DNA of 64,000 nt from CAXXOK01 sp963678055 (GTDB lineage: Bacteria; Bacillota; Clostridia; Christensenellales; Aristaeellaceae): NCBI GenBank assembly GCA_963678055.1, contig OY782679.1, forward strand, positions 186,001 to 250,000, read 5' to 3'. Below, in pieces: positions 24,590 to 34,313 of the stretch (position 1 is its first letter; each line of letters begins with the position of its first letter). A program made the translations under genes and the position numbers. Under the pieces are notes generated by a model. It was given only the letters and a program-made list of their open reading frames with translations. It ran no database searches and was not told the origin of the DNA.

Positions 24590-26215
24590 TCAGATTCGAA
24601 TCACCGTATGCACTGCACGCAGTGCGGGGCTTAGATCCCGCTCCGGCCCCAAATCGAAACGCGGCAGGCCGCTGCTATCAATATGCACGCGGTGCAGGGC
24701 GGCGCAGCGTGGGCTGTCGCTGGTGTTGTACTCGGCATGGTAGGCAATGTAACGTTCCCCGCCCTCTTGGAAAAAGCTGTTGTGTCCAGGGCCAAAGCGC
24801 CCGGAAATGGAGCCGTAATGAAGCACCGGCGTGGGCCGCTTGCGCCAGTTAGAGGTATGCAGCAAATCCCGGTCCGCTTCTGCGGTCAGCAGTCCCACGG
24901 CATAGCTGTAGCCGTTGGCGGCACCGCCGGAATAGGTCAGGTACACCACGCCTTCATGCACAAACGCATAAGGGCCTTCGTTGTTGATGGTTCCGTCGAT
25001 ATTCTCCCACCCCAGCAGCGGCCGCGATAAAAGCACCGGCTCGCTTGTTAGCCGCGCGGGATTTTGCGGGTCGATTGTGGCAATATAGAGCATCGAGCCG
25101 CTGTCGCGCTTCGTGCCGATACCCTCGCGATACGACCATACGACATAGTGACGCGCTCCCGCCTGAAAGTAGGTCATATCCAGCGTAATGGCTGTATCAG
25201 TCAAGTTGCTCCCGTCGCTGCGGCACACCCGCACGGGATTCGTCCAGTCCTCAGCGCACAGGATATCCCCTCCGGGTTTCAGTTTCATCAGGTGGCATTG
25301 CGGACCCCACCGCTTGCCCGAAACCGCAAACAGCAGGTACAGCGCACCGCCGATTTCGTGAAACTCCGGCGCCCAGAACGTTTGCACAAACTGCTCGCTT
25401 TCATCCAGTATCAGGCTTTGCTCCACATCCGGCGCAAACAAGCCTTCCACCGTCTGTGCGCGGCGCACGATAAAGCCCCTATCGTCGTTAAAGTCGTTGG
25501 TATAGATGTAATAGACCTGTCCCTGCCAGTGAAACACCACCGGATCACCGTGATGCTGTTGGATGGGGAAGTCCGGCTCCAGCTGCCGCACCGTGCCGGT
25601 CATGGGATAGTCGCCCGGACGGGTGAAATCGACCCCCGTCAAATCCCAATCCACAGGCTTTTGGCAGGTCGAGCCATCGCTGTACACCGCCGCTGCACAG
25701 ATGGCTTTGGCCTGCGCTTCGTCGGCGGCGGTCACCAGAGCGGGCACGCGGATTTCCGTATTGGTCAGCGGCGACCAGGCAGCTATCATTTTGCGCGCCA
25801 GCGTGTCCGGTATCGTCAGGCAGTTGCCGGAGACTGCGCCCGCAAGGGTTACGGCCGTCTCCGGCGCTGGCATTGGGGCAGGGGTCTCGCACACACCCAG
25901 GTACTGAAAGTCAATAAAATCCCGCGTCGTCCATTGTGGATACAGCGCTTCGGCCTCGCCGCTTGCATTCAGCTGCTGCGCCTGGACAAGATACGCGCCG
26001 TCCTCCGTTTGCCGAACGCGGGGCTGTAGCAGGGCTTTGGGGGCGATGGTGTTGTCCGCATTGACCGTTCCTTCAGCAAACAACATGCCGTAGTTTAGGT
26101 TCAGCGGCTGAAATCCCTGTCCGTCCAAATCGCAGGCAAAATGCACGCTGCGCGCCAGCGCGGCATGGTACAGCGCCGCTTCCGGCTGCCGTGTATACAC
26201 CAAGAGTAAGGCCAT
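24590..26215 (-). CDS. Family 43-type glycoside hydrolase (five-bladed propeller)
   Basis: About 541 residues, with no signal peptide. Residues 1-180 form a variable N-terminal part. From about 220 on, the GH43-type propeller pattern is seen: QHHGDPVVFHWQG with the likely general-base Asp, QTFWAPEFHEIGGALYLLFA, ITLDMTYFQ with a possible pKa-tuning Asp, and NNEGPYAFVHEG with the likely acid Glu. The start at 26215 follows GGGAGG; an ATG eight codons earlier lacks such a site. The enzyme probably removes arabinosyl or xylosyl units from imported oligosaccharides, consistent with the ABC uptake operon downstream. GH43 is the best fit; the related GH117/GH130 clans were not excluded by search. 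Confidence 0.75.
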   Translation of the reverse strand: MALLLVYTRQPEAALYHAALARSVHFACDLDGQGFQPLNLNYGMLFAEGTVNADNTIAPKALLQPRVRQTEDGAYLVQAQQLNASGEAEALYPQWTTRDFIDFQYLGVCETPAPMPAPETAVTLAGAVSGNCLTIPDTLARKMIAAWSPLTNTEIRVPALVTAADEAQAKAICAAAVYSDGSTCQKPVDWDLTGVDFTRPGDYPMTGTVRQLEPDFPIQQHHGDPVVFHWQGQVYYIYTNDFNDDRGFIVRRAQTVEGLFAPDVEQSLILDESEQFVQTFWAPEFHEIGGALYLLFAVSGKRWGPQCHLMKLKPGGDILCAEDWTNPVRVCRSDGSNLTDTAITLDMTYFQAGARHYVVWSYREGIGTKRDSGSMLYIATIDPQNPARLTSEPVLLSRPLLGWENIDGTINNEGPYAFVHEGVVYLTYSGGAANGYSYAVGLLTAEADRDLLHTSNWRKRPTPVLHYGSISGRFGPGHNSFFQEGGERYIAYHAEYNTSDSPRCAALHRVHIDSSGLPRFDLGPERDLSPALRAVHTVIRI

Positions 26216-26307
26216 GGTTTGCCTCCCGTATTGCTTCATACAATCGTATTTTGCTTGAGTATGCTTTGCAGCGCTTGTTTTGTCAACCCTGCAAGGCTGC
26301 GGGCAAA

Positions 26308-26346
26308 AGAAAAAGCGAAAGGCTCTACCACCTTCCGCTTTTTTCT
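26308..26346. terminator. Intrinsic terminator between acn and the glycosidase gene
   Basis: GCGAAAGG and CCTTCCGC (one G-T pair) form a stem flanked by A-rich and T-rich runs. On the minus strand it lies just after the aconitase stop at 26360. Confidence 0.7.
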
Positions 26347-26359
26347 TGCTTCAGCGCAT

Positions 26360-28282
26360 TTACTGCGCGGATTTGATTTTGTTGATCAGGCCGCCTGCGA
26401 GGATCATCGCCTGCTGGCGGGGGCTGAGGGCAAGTTCGGTATGGATCGTGATGCCCTTGGTGTGGTTGATAACAGGAATGATGGCCGTGCCCTCTTTCAC
26501 TTTTTGCCGGACATCGGCAATTTCAATCTCGTCATCCACATCGAAACGATCATAGTCCGCTTCGTTTTGGAAGGTCAGCGGCAGGATGCCGTTGTTAATC
26601 AAATTGTCCTTGTGGATACGGGCAAAGGACTTGGCAATCACGCCCCGGATTTTCAGGTACAGCGGGACCAGCGCCGCATGCTCGCGGCTGGAGCCCTGGC
26701 CGTAGTTCTGCCCGGCAATCAGGAACCCGCCGCCTGCCTCTTTGGCACGCGCGGGGAAGGTTTCATCCACCGGCGTCAGGCAGTAATCCGACAGCTTGGG
26801 AATGTTGGAACGGAAGGGCAGAAGTTTCGAATCGCTGGGCATGATGTGGTCGGTGGTGATATTGTCTTCCATCTTCAAAAGCGCTTTGCCCATCAGGCTT
26901 TTGGCCAGGGCCTCAGCCTTGGGGAAGGGCTGGATGTTCGGGCCGCGAACGACCTCTACCTCCTCACCGGCCGGGGCAGGCGGGAGTATCAGGTTGTCGT
27001 TATATAGGAAGGTTTCGGGCATATCGACCGTCAAATCAACGGTTAGCGAGCGCGGGTCGGTCAGGACACCGGTCAGTGCACTGGCGGCAGCCGTTTCGCA
27101 GGATGCCAGGTAAATACCCGCCGATTTGGTGCCGCTGCGGCCAAAGAAGTTCCGGTTGTTGGTACGCAGGCTGACAGCGCCCGTGCGGGGGCTTTGCCCC
27201 ATGCCGATGCAGAACCCGCAGGCCGTTTCGTTAATCCGCGCGCCGGCCTGAATCATATCGTTCAGCGCGCCGTTTTTCGCCAGCATGCCCAGCACCTGGC
27301 GTGAGCCGGGCGCGATGATCAGGCTGACGCTTGGATGCACGGTCTTGCCCTGCAGGATTTTCGCCACGCGCATCATATCCAGATAGCTTGAATTGGTGCA
27401 CGAGCCGATACAGACCTGGTCGACCGCAATGGGCCCGGTTTCTTCCACGGTTTGCACATTATCGGGCATGTGGGGGAGCGCCACCAGCGGCTGGAGTGTG
27501 GACAGGTCGATTTTGATGACTTCGTCGTACGTTGCATCGGCCGTGGGCAGCATTTCTACATAGTCCTGCTCGCGCCCCTGCGCGGCCATGAATTGCTTGG
27601 CGTTTTCATCAGCGGGGAAAATGCTGGTCGTTGCGCCCAGCTCCGCGCCCATGTTGGTGATGGTCGCGCGCTCGGGGATGGACAGGCTTTTCACGCCTTC
27701 GCCCGTGTACTCCATCACCTTGCCCACGCCGCCTTTTACGGTTAAAATGCGCAGCACTTCTAAAATAACATCTTTAGCGGCCACCCCGCGCGAAAGTTTG
27801 CCGGTGAGCTGAATGTTGGTCACCGCCGGGCAGGGGATGGAATACGCCTCGCCGGACATGGCTACCGCCACATCCAGTCCACCCGCGCCGATTGCCAGCA
27901 TGCCAAGTCCGCCCGCTGTGGGGGTATGGCTGTCGGAGCCCAGCAGGGTTTTGCCGGGGACGGCAAAGCGCTCCAGATGTACCTGATGGCACACGCCGTT
28001 GCCGGGCTTGGACAGGTATACGCCGTGCTTTTTGGTCACGGTTTCCAAATATTTATGATCGTCGGCGTTTTCAAAGCCCGACTGAATGGTATTGTGGTCA
28101 ATATAGGCCACCGACAGCTCTGTTTTCACACGCGGAACTTCCATGGCTTCAAATTGCAGATAGGCCATGGTTCCGGTGGAATCCTGTGTCAGGGTCTGGT
28201 CGATTTTAATGGCGATCTCTTTTCCCGCGACCAATTCGCCCTCAACCAGGTGTTTTTGTAGAATTTGATAGGTTAGATTCAT
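26360..28282 (-). CDS. Aconitate hydratase
   Basis: This 640-residue enzyme of the aconitase family converts citrate to isocitrate with a 4Fe-4S cluster. Cluster ligands are visible in CIGSCTNSS and in the later ETACGFCIGMGQSPRTGAVSLRTNNRNFFGRSG block. The C-terminal swivel domain has KMEDNITTDHIMPSDSKLLPFRSN and GQNYGQGSSREHAALVP. The start is MNLTYQILQKH at 28282 behind AGGAG; the frame is open for 49 more codons but that part looks like untranslated leader. The length fits the short, mitochondrial-like aconitases of Clostridia. The gene is probably monocistronic, with a predicted promoter at 28445-28472. No TCA partner is in the window. A homoaconitase or methylaconitase role is less likely. 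Confidence 0.92.
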   Translation of the reverse strand: MNLTYQILQKHLVEGELVAGKEIAIKIDQTLTQDSTGTMAYLQFEAMEVPRVKTELSVAYIDHNTIQSGFENADDHKYLETVTKKHGVYLSKPGNGVCHQVHLERFAVPGKTLLGSDSHTPTAGGLGMLAIGAGGLDVAVAMSGEAYSIPCPAVTNIQLTGKLSRGVAAKDVILEVLRILTVKGGVGKVMEYTGEGVKSLSIPERATITNMGAELGATTSIFPADENAKQFMAAQGREQDYVEMLPTADATYDEVIKIDLSTLQPLVALPHMPDNVQTVEETGPIAVDQVCIGSCTNSSYLDMMRVAKILQGKTVHPSVSLIIAPGSRQVLGMLAKNGALNDMIQAGARINETACGFCIGMGQSPRTGAVSLRTNNRNFFGRSGTKSAGIYLASCETAAASALTGVLTDPRSLTVDLTVDMPETFLYNDNLILPPAPAGEEVEVVRGPNIQPFPKAEALAKSLMGKALLKMEDNITTDHIMPSDSKLLPFRSNIPKLSDYCLTPVDETFPARAKEAGGGFLIAGQNYGQGSSREHAALVPLYLKIRGVIAKSFARIHKDNLINNGILPLTFQNEADYDRFDVDDEIEIADVRQKVKEGTAIIPVINHTKGITIHTELALSPRQQAMILAGGLINKIKSAQ

Positions 28283-28752
28283 ACTGTCTCCTTTTATATG
28301 CGTGATTGCGTTTGGGCTTGCGCCGTCCTGCCATTGAGGGGGTTCTTGCGTTACAAACAAAGAACGCCCATGCCCTGCGGCACGCCGACGCAAAACAGAC
28401 AAGGCCATCTCCTGCGGCTGCCGCTCCACATCGAACGCACCTTCATCATACCCGCTTAGGGGATAAAGTCAATGTACCATGCGGGAAAAGTGCACATTGT
28501 ATACATACAAGTTAAAATATTAACAATACGGTGTTAGGGCATTGATGCTGCCGTCACGGCGCTGTAACCGATGCGCTGCTTTGATACTTTCGGGTGCAAC
28601 TGCGCCTACAGTACAACCGCTGAATCACTTCCATATACTATGGTCTTTGATGTACCAAAGTTGCAAATCCACCCGCGTTTTATCGGCAGGCGTTATTCTT
28701 GCCCGCATCAAGAGGTATACTTAGCAAAGCAAACAAGTGGAGGGGTTTACCT
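28283..28752. other. Divergent intergenic region between acn and the Nudix gene
   Basis: A 470 bp stretch without a convincing gene. It holds the predicted acn promoter (28445-28472, leftward) and a leader of about 155 bases for acn. No riboswitch or terminator was recognised. The 28500-28740 part shows only short open frames without ribosome sites. Confidence 0.5.
28445..28472 (-). promoter_or_regulatory. Predicted aconitase promoter
   Basis: On the minus strand, TTGACT (28467-28472) and TATGAT (28445-28450) are 16 bases apart, giving a leader of about 155 bases before the start at 28282. Confidence 0.55.
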
Positions 28753-29271
28753 ATGAAAGAACGCTGGGACGCTTACCTGCCCGATGGTCGCCTGGCCGGA
28801 CGCACGCTGACGCGCGATGAGCCTGTACCTGCGGGGCTGTATCACATCGTCGCCGATGTGCTGGTCAAGCATTCAGGCGGGGACTATTTGGTGATGCAGC
28901 GGGATTTTCGCAAGGAGGGCTACCCCGGCAAGTTTGAAGCTGGGGCCAGCGGCGCGATTTTACAGGGCGAAACTCCCTGCGAAGGTGCGCTGCGCGAGCT
29001 GCGGGAGGAAACCGGCATTCATACCGATGCGCTCACCTTTCTGTTTGCCGCCAGCGACCTGAAACAAACTCTGTATTTCAGCTATATCTGCCTTACGGAC
29101 TGCGACAAGCAAGCCATCACCCTGCAGGAAGGCGAAACCATTTCCTACCGCTGGCTTTCGGAATCGGATTTTTTCGCGTTTACCCAAACCGATGATTTTG
29201 CCTCCGGCCCGCTAACGCGCTGGGAGCCATACTGGGATACGGTCAAAGCCTTTCCCGATGTCAGCGCATAA
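28753..29271 (+). CDS. Nudix hydrolase
   Basis: A 172-residue protein carrying a complete Nudix box, starting at GAILQGETPCEGALRELREE and followed by TGI, which fits G-x5-E-x7-REUXEEXGU and holds the metal ions. The N-terminal part (WDAYLPDGRLAGRTLTRDEPVPAGLYHIVADV) resembles the IPP-isomerase-like/YfcD-type Nudix group often annotated as acting on nucleoside diphosphates. The start at 28753 was chosen for GGAGGGG seven bases upstream. It is a single gene followed by the pfkA promoter. Substrate unknown. Confidence 0.9.
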   Translation: MKERWDAYLPDGRLAGRTLTRDEPVPAGLYHIVADVLVKHSGGDYLVMQRDFRKEGYPGKFEAGASGAILQGETPCEGALRELREETGIHTDALTFLFAASDLKQTLYFSYICLTDCDKQAITLQEGETISYRWLSESDFFAFTQTDDFASGPLTRWEPYWDTVKAFPDVSA

Positions 29272-29314
29272 GAAACAACGCGCGGGCCCGTGCGAAACCG
29301 CTTTTCGCCCTCTC

Positions 29315-29343
29315 TTGAATGCGGTAGTGCCTTGTGCTATACT
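29315..29343 (+). promoter_or_regulatory. Predicted pfkA promoter
   Basis: TTGAAT (29315-29320) and TATACT (29338-29343) are 17 bases apart, with the extended -10 TGC directly before the box. The leader to the ATG at 29394 would be about 45 bases. Confidence 0.65.
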
Positions 29344-29393
29344 CAATTTTGGATACCATGCCATATTTTCCACAATACGAAGGAGATTGGACT

Positions 29394-30527
29394 ATGAGTA
29401 AGACCTTCGGCGTCCTCACCAGCGGCGGCGACAGCCCCGGCATGAATGCTGCCGTTGTCAGCGTAGCCCGTTTTGCAGAGCAGAACGGCGTTGAACTGAT
29501 GGGCATTCGGCGCGGCTATAACGGCCTTTTAGGCAAAAGCGAAAACGAGCTCAACGACATCCGCAAGCTGCGTTCCGAAACCGTGCTGGATATTCTGGAT
29601 ATGCGCGGCACCTATCTGCGTACAGCCCGGTGCGAAGAGTTTAAACAGGATGATGTGCTGGATAAGGTCGCCGACGACCTGAAACATAAATACCATATCG
29701 ACGGACTGGTCATCATCGGCGGGGACGGCAGCTATAAAGGCGCGCTGGACCTGTGCAAGCGCGGCATTCCGTGCGTAGGCATTCCCGGCACGATTGATAA
29801 CGACCTGCCCTATACCGAAGCCACCCTGGGCTACGACACGGCCGTGAACGTATGCGTGGAATCCGTACGCTCCATCCGCGCCACCAGCCGCAGCCACGAC
29901 AGGCCCCACGTAGTCGAAGTCATGGGCCGCTACTGCGGGGATATCGCCATGCGCACAGCCATTTCCACCGGGGCCGAGATTGTAATCGTGCCTGAAATGA
30001 AATGGGATCTGCGCGATGTGATTAAGCGCTTAAAAGAGCAAATTGCAAACGGCAACCGCCGCGCCACGGTCATCATCTGCGAGCATGCCTGGGAAAACGG
30101 CAACATGGCCGATTACCCCTGGCGTGAGGTTTTATGTGAAAACGACAAGTGCGTGCACGAGGATACGCCCTTCTCCTCGGAAGCCCTGGCCCGCGTGCTG
30201 CGCTACGAATGCGATATCGAAGCCCGCTCTACCGTGATCGGCTATACCCAGCGCGGCGCCATTCCCACGGCGTACGACTCCGCCTTTGCGTTTGAAGCCG
30301 GCCGCATGGCTGTAGACCTGCTCTTAAACGAAACCCCGCCCGAGAACGACGGCTTTGCCATTGGCGTGCGCGACGGACGCGTGTTCCACAGCTCGCTGCA
30401 CCGCGCAGCCATGAAAATGGACTCCCGTCCATTTAACAAAGAGCTGTACCACACCGTAAACAACCTGCCTTACCTGCCCCGCGAAGATGACCTGATTTTG
30501 GTCGCGGCCCGCAACGTAAAAAAATGA
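29394..30527 (+). CDS. pfkA: 6-phosphofructokinase (ATP-type)
   Basis: A 377-residue enzyme phosphorylating fructose 6-phosphate in glycolysis. The nucleotide site reads GVLTSGGDSPGMNA at residues 6-20 and GGDGS at 109-113; Gly112 and Gly132 (in PGTIDND) are the residues that mark ATP rather than pyrophosphate enzymes. Asp135 in TIDND is the catalytic base. MGRYCGDIAM and QRGAIPTAYD are further family blocks. It is about 55 residues longer than E. coli PfkA at the C-terminus. The start at 29394 follows AAGGAGAT. The stop overlaps the next start by four bases (ATGA), coupling it to the HAD phosphatase. Confidence 0.93.
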   Translation: MSKTFGVLTSGGDSPGMNAAVVSVARFAEQNGVELMGIRRGYNGLLGKSENELNDIRKLRSETVLDILDMRGTYLRTARCEEFKQDDVLDKVADDLKHKYHIDGLVIIGGDGSYKGALDLCKRGIPCVGIPGTIDNDLPYTEATLGYDTAVNVCVESVRSIRATSRSHDRPHVVEVMGRYCGDIAMRTAISTGAEIVIVPEMKWDLRDVIKRLKEQIANGNRRATVIICEHAWENGNMADYPWREVLCENDKCVHEDTPFSSEALARVLRYECDIEARSTVIGYTQRGAIPTAYDSAFAFEAGRMAVDLLLNETPPENDGFAIGVRDGRVFHSSLHRAAMKMDSRPFNKELYHTVNNLPYLPREDDLILVAARNVKK

Positions 30528-31216
30528 GCAAACGCATTTCGCTATTGCTTTGCGACGTAGACAATACGATTTTTGATTTTCGCAGCGCCGAGCGCGCGGC
30601 CTATGCCGCCGTTACGGCGCGCTTTTCATTGCCGGAGGACGAGGAACTGTACCTATTGTACAAGGCCATTAACACCGCCCACTGGCAAAAGCTGGCCCGA
30701 GGCGAAACCACCCAGGCCAAGCTGCGGCGGGACCGCTTTGCGGACTTTATGGCCGCCCAGGGCGTGGAGGATGCCGATATCCCGGCCATGAGCGCGTACT
30801 TTGTGGAGATGCTGGGAAAGCAAAACATCCCGGTGACCGGTGCGGAGGCCTTTTTGCAGCGCATGTCTGCCCATATGCCCGTATGCTTTGTCACCAACGG
30901 CTTTGCCGCCGTACAGAAATCGCGCATGGAAACATCCCCCCTGCGCTGCTATGTCAGCGATGTGCTGATCTCCGAAGAGTTTGAACACACCAAGCCGCAC
31001 CCGCAAATGCTGCTGGAAGCCATGCGGCGCAGCGGCATAACCGACCCGGCACAAGTTGTGATGATCGGCGACAACGAAAATACCGATATCCGCGCCGCCA
31101 AGGCCGCAGGCACACACAGTATTTTGTTTTTATGGGGCACACAGCCGCCCGCCAGCACGCAGGCGGATTTTGTAACCGATTCGCTCAGCGACGCGGCGGA
31201 CTGGATACTCTCCTAA
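30524..31216 (+). CDS. HAD-superfamily hydrolase, YjjG-like
   Basis: A 230-residue protein with the four HAD motifs: CDVDNTIFDF (nucleophile Asp and acid Asp), VTNG, the Lys in HTKPHPQML, and MIGDNENTDIRAA. The helical cap at residues 20-90 fits the subfamily I group containing YjjG-type nucleotidases and 2-haloacid-dehalogenase-like phosphatases. It overlaps pfkA by four bases and is therefore translated with it. A house-cleaning nucleotidase or sugar-phosphate phosphatase is likely; the substrate cannot be read from sequence. Confidence 0.88.
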   Translation: MSKRISLLLCDVDNTIFDFRSAERAAYAAVTARFSLPEDEELYLLYKAINTAHWQKLARGETTQAKLRRDRFADFMAAQGVEDADIPAMSAYFVEMLGKQNIPVTGAEAFLQRMSAHMPVCFVTNGFAAVQKSRMETSPLRCYVSDVLISEEFEHTKPHPQMLLEAMRRSGITDPAQVVMIGDNENTDIRAAKAAGTHSILFLWGTQPPASTQADFVTDSLSDAADWILS

Positions 31217-31252
31217 CCTCAGCCACAATATACGCTTTTTACTCTAGCCGGG

Positions 31253-31924
31253 TTAGCTGACGATTTTTCCGTCCGCAATGGTAATCACACGGTCGCAGGC
31301 CTCTGCAACAAACGCTTCGTGCGTAACGACGATCACCGTGTTTCCCTGGGCATGGAGTTCTTTGAAAATATCAATGATTTTGACGGCGTTTTGGTGATCC
31401 AGCGCGCCTGTCGGCTCATCTGCCAAAATAATATCAGGCTTGTTCACCAGCGCGCGTGCGATAGCAACGCGCTGTTTTTCACCCCCGGATAGCTTCGATA
31501 CCCGCTGTTTCGAAAGTTTTTCAATACCAAGCCGCCGCAGCTGTTCCCTGGCCAGTCCATCAATGGACAAAAACGGCGTTTTGGAAAACAGCAACGGAAT
31601 GCCCACGTTTTGGAGCGCGCTGTCTTCTTCAACCAAGGCAAAATGCTGCATAACAAAGCCGATCTGCTTGTTGCGAATCCTGGCCAGCTGGGCGGCAGAC
31701 TTTGTTTTCATATCCTCGCCATCCAGCAGGTATCTGCCCTTTGTGGGCGTATCCAGGCAGCCCAGTATTTGCAGCAGTGTGGACTTGCCCGCCCCGGACG
31801 AGCCTTTGATGGCAACCATTTCATTTCTGCCTATGCTCAGGTCGACACCGTTTAACGCGTTGACCACTGCGCCGCCCCGGACGGCTGCATAGGTTTTTTC
31901 GATTCCCGTCATTTCAATCAACAT
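31253..31924 (-). CDS. ABC transporter ATP-binding protein (LolD/MacB type)
   Basis: A 223-residue ATPase: Walker A GSSGAGKST, signature LSGGEKQRVAIARALVN, Walker B DIILADEPTGALD and the switch His in VTHEAFV. The QIGFVMQHFALVEEDSALQNV segment is typical of the FtsX-coupled (type VII) group. It is the last gene of a leftward three-gene unit with two membrane partners (31935-33113 and 33132-34232). Such systems move peptides or lipoproteins or transmit force to envelope enzymes rather than take up nutrients. Substrate unknown. Confidence 0.93.
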   Translation of the reverse strand: MLIEMTGIEKTYAAVRGGAVVNALNGVDLSIGRNEMVAIKGSSGAGKSTLLQILGCLDTPTKGRYLLDGEDMKTKSAAQLARIRNKQIGFVMQHFALVEEDSALQNVGIPLLFSKTPFLSIDGLAREQLRRLGIEKLSKQRVSKLSGGEKQRVAIARALVNKPDIILADEPTGALDHQNAVKIIDIFKELHAQGNTVIVVTHEAFVAEACDRVITIADGKIVS

Positions 31925-31934
31925 GGTCGTATCC

Positions 31935-33113
31935 TCACTCTCCCTGCTGCAGGTCTTTCAACGAGTCCGATATATCACTGCGCATCAGCTTGATTAAAAA
32001 TCCCGCTTTCACGCCGATAAATACCACGATGATATAGGCAAACGCAAGGCCGTAAAACATCCGCGCGCGTTCCGGCGTCATCCACTCCAGCATCAGCAGG
32101 CCGTATTTGCCCATCAGCAGGCTCAGCGCCATGGTAATCAGGATCAGCACAAGCGTCCGGAACAGTTCAATCGCCGCGCCCCTGCGCCAGTTCATCCCCA
32201 GCAGATAGTAAACGGTGAAATATCTGCAGTTTCGCAGGCTCTGTATCACTTCGTTGCTCAACACGGCGGTGGCTGCCAGCAAGAAAAACACCACAAAAAA
32301 CACCAGCCCGCCGCCGATCATAGTTCTCGTATTTCGCTCATAGGTCGCCATCAGCGAATGCATCGGGATGACTTCGCCGTACTTACGCCACGTTTCCATC
32401 GCTGCCGCTTTTTCGTTCTCCCCGGCACCGCTTCTGAGCGCAACGAACAGCGGCTCCGGCGAAAGAATGTCTTCCGGTCGCAGCAATGCAGTGGTATCTC
32501 CAAAGTCCGTATCCCGCATCATGACCACCGCGCGTTGTTCAATAATCATATCCACCGCAAAATCATCCGCGCCCGCACCGCCCGACGGAAACAAATACTG
32601 CACGGGCTCTGCAAGCACGCCAGCGACCATCAGGGCCGCTTGTTTTCCACTCGGCAAAGTCAGCGCCGTTGTCTCGCCCAGCACAAGCCCCGTATCCGGC
32701 GAAACCACCACCGGTATCATGCCGCTGTCTGCCGGCGGACTCTCCGTTAGCCACGCGCCGCTTTGCAGCCTTGGTGTATAGCGGGCATAGATGCCTTCGG
32801 TATAGACAGCCAGATTGCAGTTTCTGTTATTGCATTGCAAGTTGCCTATAAATGTGCGGCCGACGGCTTCAGCCGTGTCTGATTTCTGTATGACCGCGGC
32901 GGCCTCCGCCGCATCGTAGTAGTCAAACACGTTGACGACCACCGTGTCCTTCACGGGCAGCTCCTTTAGGGCCTGCATATTATCCACATGATTGGTAATA
33001 AACACAAACAGCTGGGCAAGCATGGTAATGGAAAGCAAAATAATGAGCACCAAAATCAGATTCGCCAGCTTGCGCTTCCAAAGCAGCTTGAGCGCGATAT
33101 ACAGCGTTTTCAT
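31935..33113 (-). CDS. FtsX-like ABC transporter membrane protein
   Basis: A 392-residue protein with one N-terminal membrane helix (residues 15-37), a large outside domain of about 220 residues, and three C-terminal helices (about 270-375), the four-helix FtsX/MacB-type layout. The start follows AAGGAAGGAG. It lies 19 bases after the other permease-like gene and 10 bases ahead of the ATPase gene, so the three form one complex. The two membrane proteins differ in sequence and probably make a heterodimer. Confidence 0.82.
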   Translation of the reverse strand: MKTLYIALKLLWKRKLANLILVLIILLSITMLAQLFVFITNHVDNMQALKELPVKDTVVVNVFDYYDAAEAAAVIQKSDTAEAVGRTFIGNLQCNNRNCNLAVYTEGIYARYTPRLQSGAWLTESPPADSGMIPVVVSPDTGLVLGETTALTLPSGKQAALMVAGVLAEPVQYLFPSGGAGADDFAVDMIIEQRAVVMMRDTDFGDTTALLRPEDILSPEPLFVALRSGAGENEKAAAMETWRKYGEVIPMHSLMATYERNTRTMIGGGLVFFVVFFLLAATAVLSNEVIQSLRNCRYFTVYYLLGMNWRRGAAIELFRTLVLILITMALSLLMGKYGLLMLEWMTPERARMFYGLAFAYIIVVFIGVKAGFLIKLMRSDISDSLKDLQQGE

Positions 33114-33131
33114 GCGTTTGCTCTCCTTCCT

Positions 33132-34232
33132 TTATTTTAGGAGGATTTCGTTGCCCAGCACAACGGGAAGCGCCCTGATGTTGACCGTTATCAGCGAAAA
33201 GGCCAGCGCACCCAGATAGATGACGACATAGTCTGCCCACGGCAGCAGGGAAACCAGCCCTACCGGCGCCAGCTTTGTAATGCCGTAAATCAGTAAACAG
33301 GCACAGGCATAGCTGCCCGTGACCAAAAACCACACATTCATGGATAAAAAGAATAGGATCTGCCAGCGTCTGGCACCGCAAATCCTATAAATTGTATAGC
33401 GCGCAAGTTCAGCCCTGAGCCAATACACCAGCACACTGACTATGCTGAGCAGCGACACCGCAAGGATCAGCGCATACTGCGCCGTAGCACTGATATAACT
33501 GCTGACAGCGCTCGTATTCCCTTCTTTGGGCAGCAATAGTTTTGTCAGGGAATCATAGGGCTGTACTATGCCGGCTAAATGCGCCCGCTGCTCCCCGGTA
33601 AGCGGCGCGGAAAACACCACACGCAGCTGCGTTGGTGCCAGGCCAAGCTGCAAATAGCGTTTCAACGTCAGTGTAAGCGACGTCGGTAAGCTGCTTGTTT
33701 CATAGCGGGATTCATCATCAAAGGACACATCCCAGTCATGATAGTTGCCAATGGCGCGCAGCGGTGTATTGTGTATCACAATCCCCGTATCCCATATGCT
33801 GTCAAGTTTCTCTTTGGATAGCTGCCGCAAGTACTCCATGCCAAGCAACACAACAGGCGCGCCGGTTTCCATTTCCTCTGTACTGAAAAACCGGCCATAC
33901 GGCGTGTACCAAACATCCGGCTGCCATTCCCTGTCCAAGACAACACCTGCGTACGTAGCATCGAACAGGGTTACAATCCCCATACGCGGAAGCGTCGCGT
34001 CGCTTTTCAGTTGTGTGTATATCTTTTTCAGTGTCTGCGGATCGTCGCTGGCGATATACAGTGTTTGGGTTTCCTGTGTTAGCCCGGTGCTGACCGTATA
34101 CGCGTAATACCCCTTCTCCTGCAAAAACAGAAAGCTGACAAATGCGCACACCAGACAAAGGCCGGATAGGACCAGAAAACCTTTGTGTTTCCGGCATAGT
34201 TGCAGGAAATTTGTAAGCGCTTGACGCATCAT
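33132..34232 (-). CDS. FtsX-like ABC transporter membrane protein
   Basis: A 366-residue protein with the same layout as its neighbour: one N-terminal helix (LVLSGLCLVCAFVSFLFL), an outside domain to about residue 240, then three C-terminal helices. The start is MMRQALTNFLQL at 34232 with AGGAG eight bases upstream; the open frame runs 33 codons further but through the promoter region. It is the first gene of the leftward exporter operon, under the predicted promoter at 34286-34313. The function of the complex is unknown. Confidence 0.8.
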   Translation of the reverse strand: MMRQALTNFLQLCRKHKGFLVLSGLCLVCAFVSFLFLQEKGYYAYTVSTGLTQETQTLYIASDDPQTLKKIYTQLKSDATLPRMGIVTLFDATYAGVVLDREWQPDVWYTPYGRFFSTEEMETGAPVVLLGMEYLRQLSKEKLDSIWDTGIVIHNTPLRAIGNYHDWDVSFDDESRYETSSLPTSLTLTLKRYLQLGLAPTQLRVVFSAPLTGEQRAHLAGIVQPYDSLTKLLLPKEGNTSAVSSYISATAQYALILAVSLLSIVSVLVYWLRAELARYTIYRICGARRWQILFFLSMNVWFLVTGSYACACLLIYGITKLAPVGLVSLLPWADYVVIYLGALAFSLITVNIRALPVVLGNEILLK

Positions 34233-34285
34233 AGGCAATACTCCTGATATACACATGTAAATAACTGACAGGAACCTTGTGTAGT

Positions 34286-34313
34286 ATTCTACGCTATTTG
34301 TCGGAAATAGCAA
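34286..34313 (-). promoter_or_regulatory. Predicted promoter of the FtsX-like ABC operon
   Basis: On the minus strand, TTGCTA (34308-34313) and TAGAAT (34286-34291) are 16 bases apart, about 50 bases ahead of the first start codon. Confidence 0.45.

Noticed and set aside
28283..28429. Forty-nine extra codons at the N-terminus of aconitase
   Set aside because: The sequence has no aconitase similarity, and a good ribosome site stands before the ATG at 28282.
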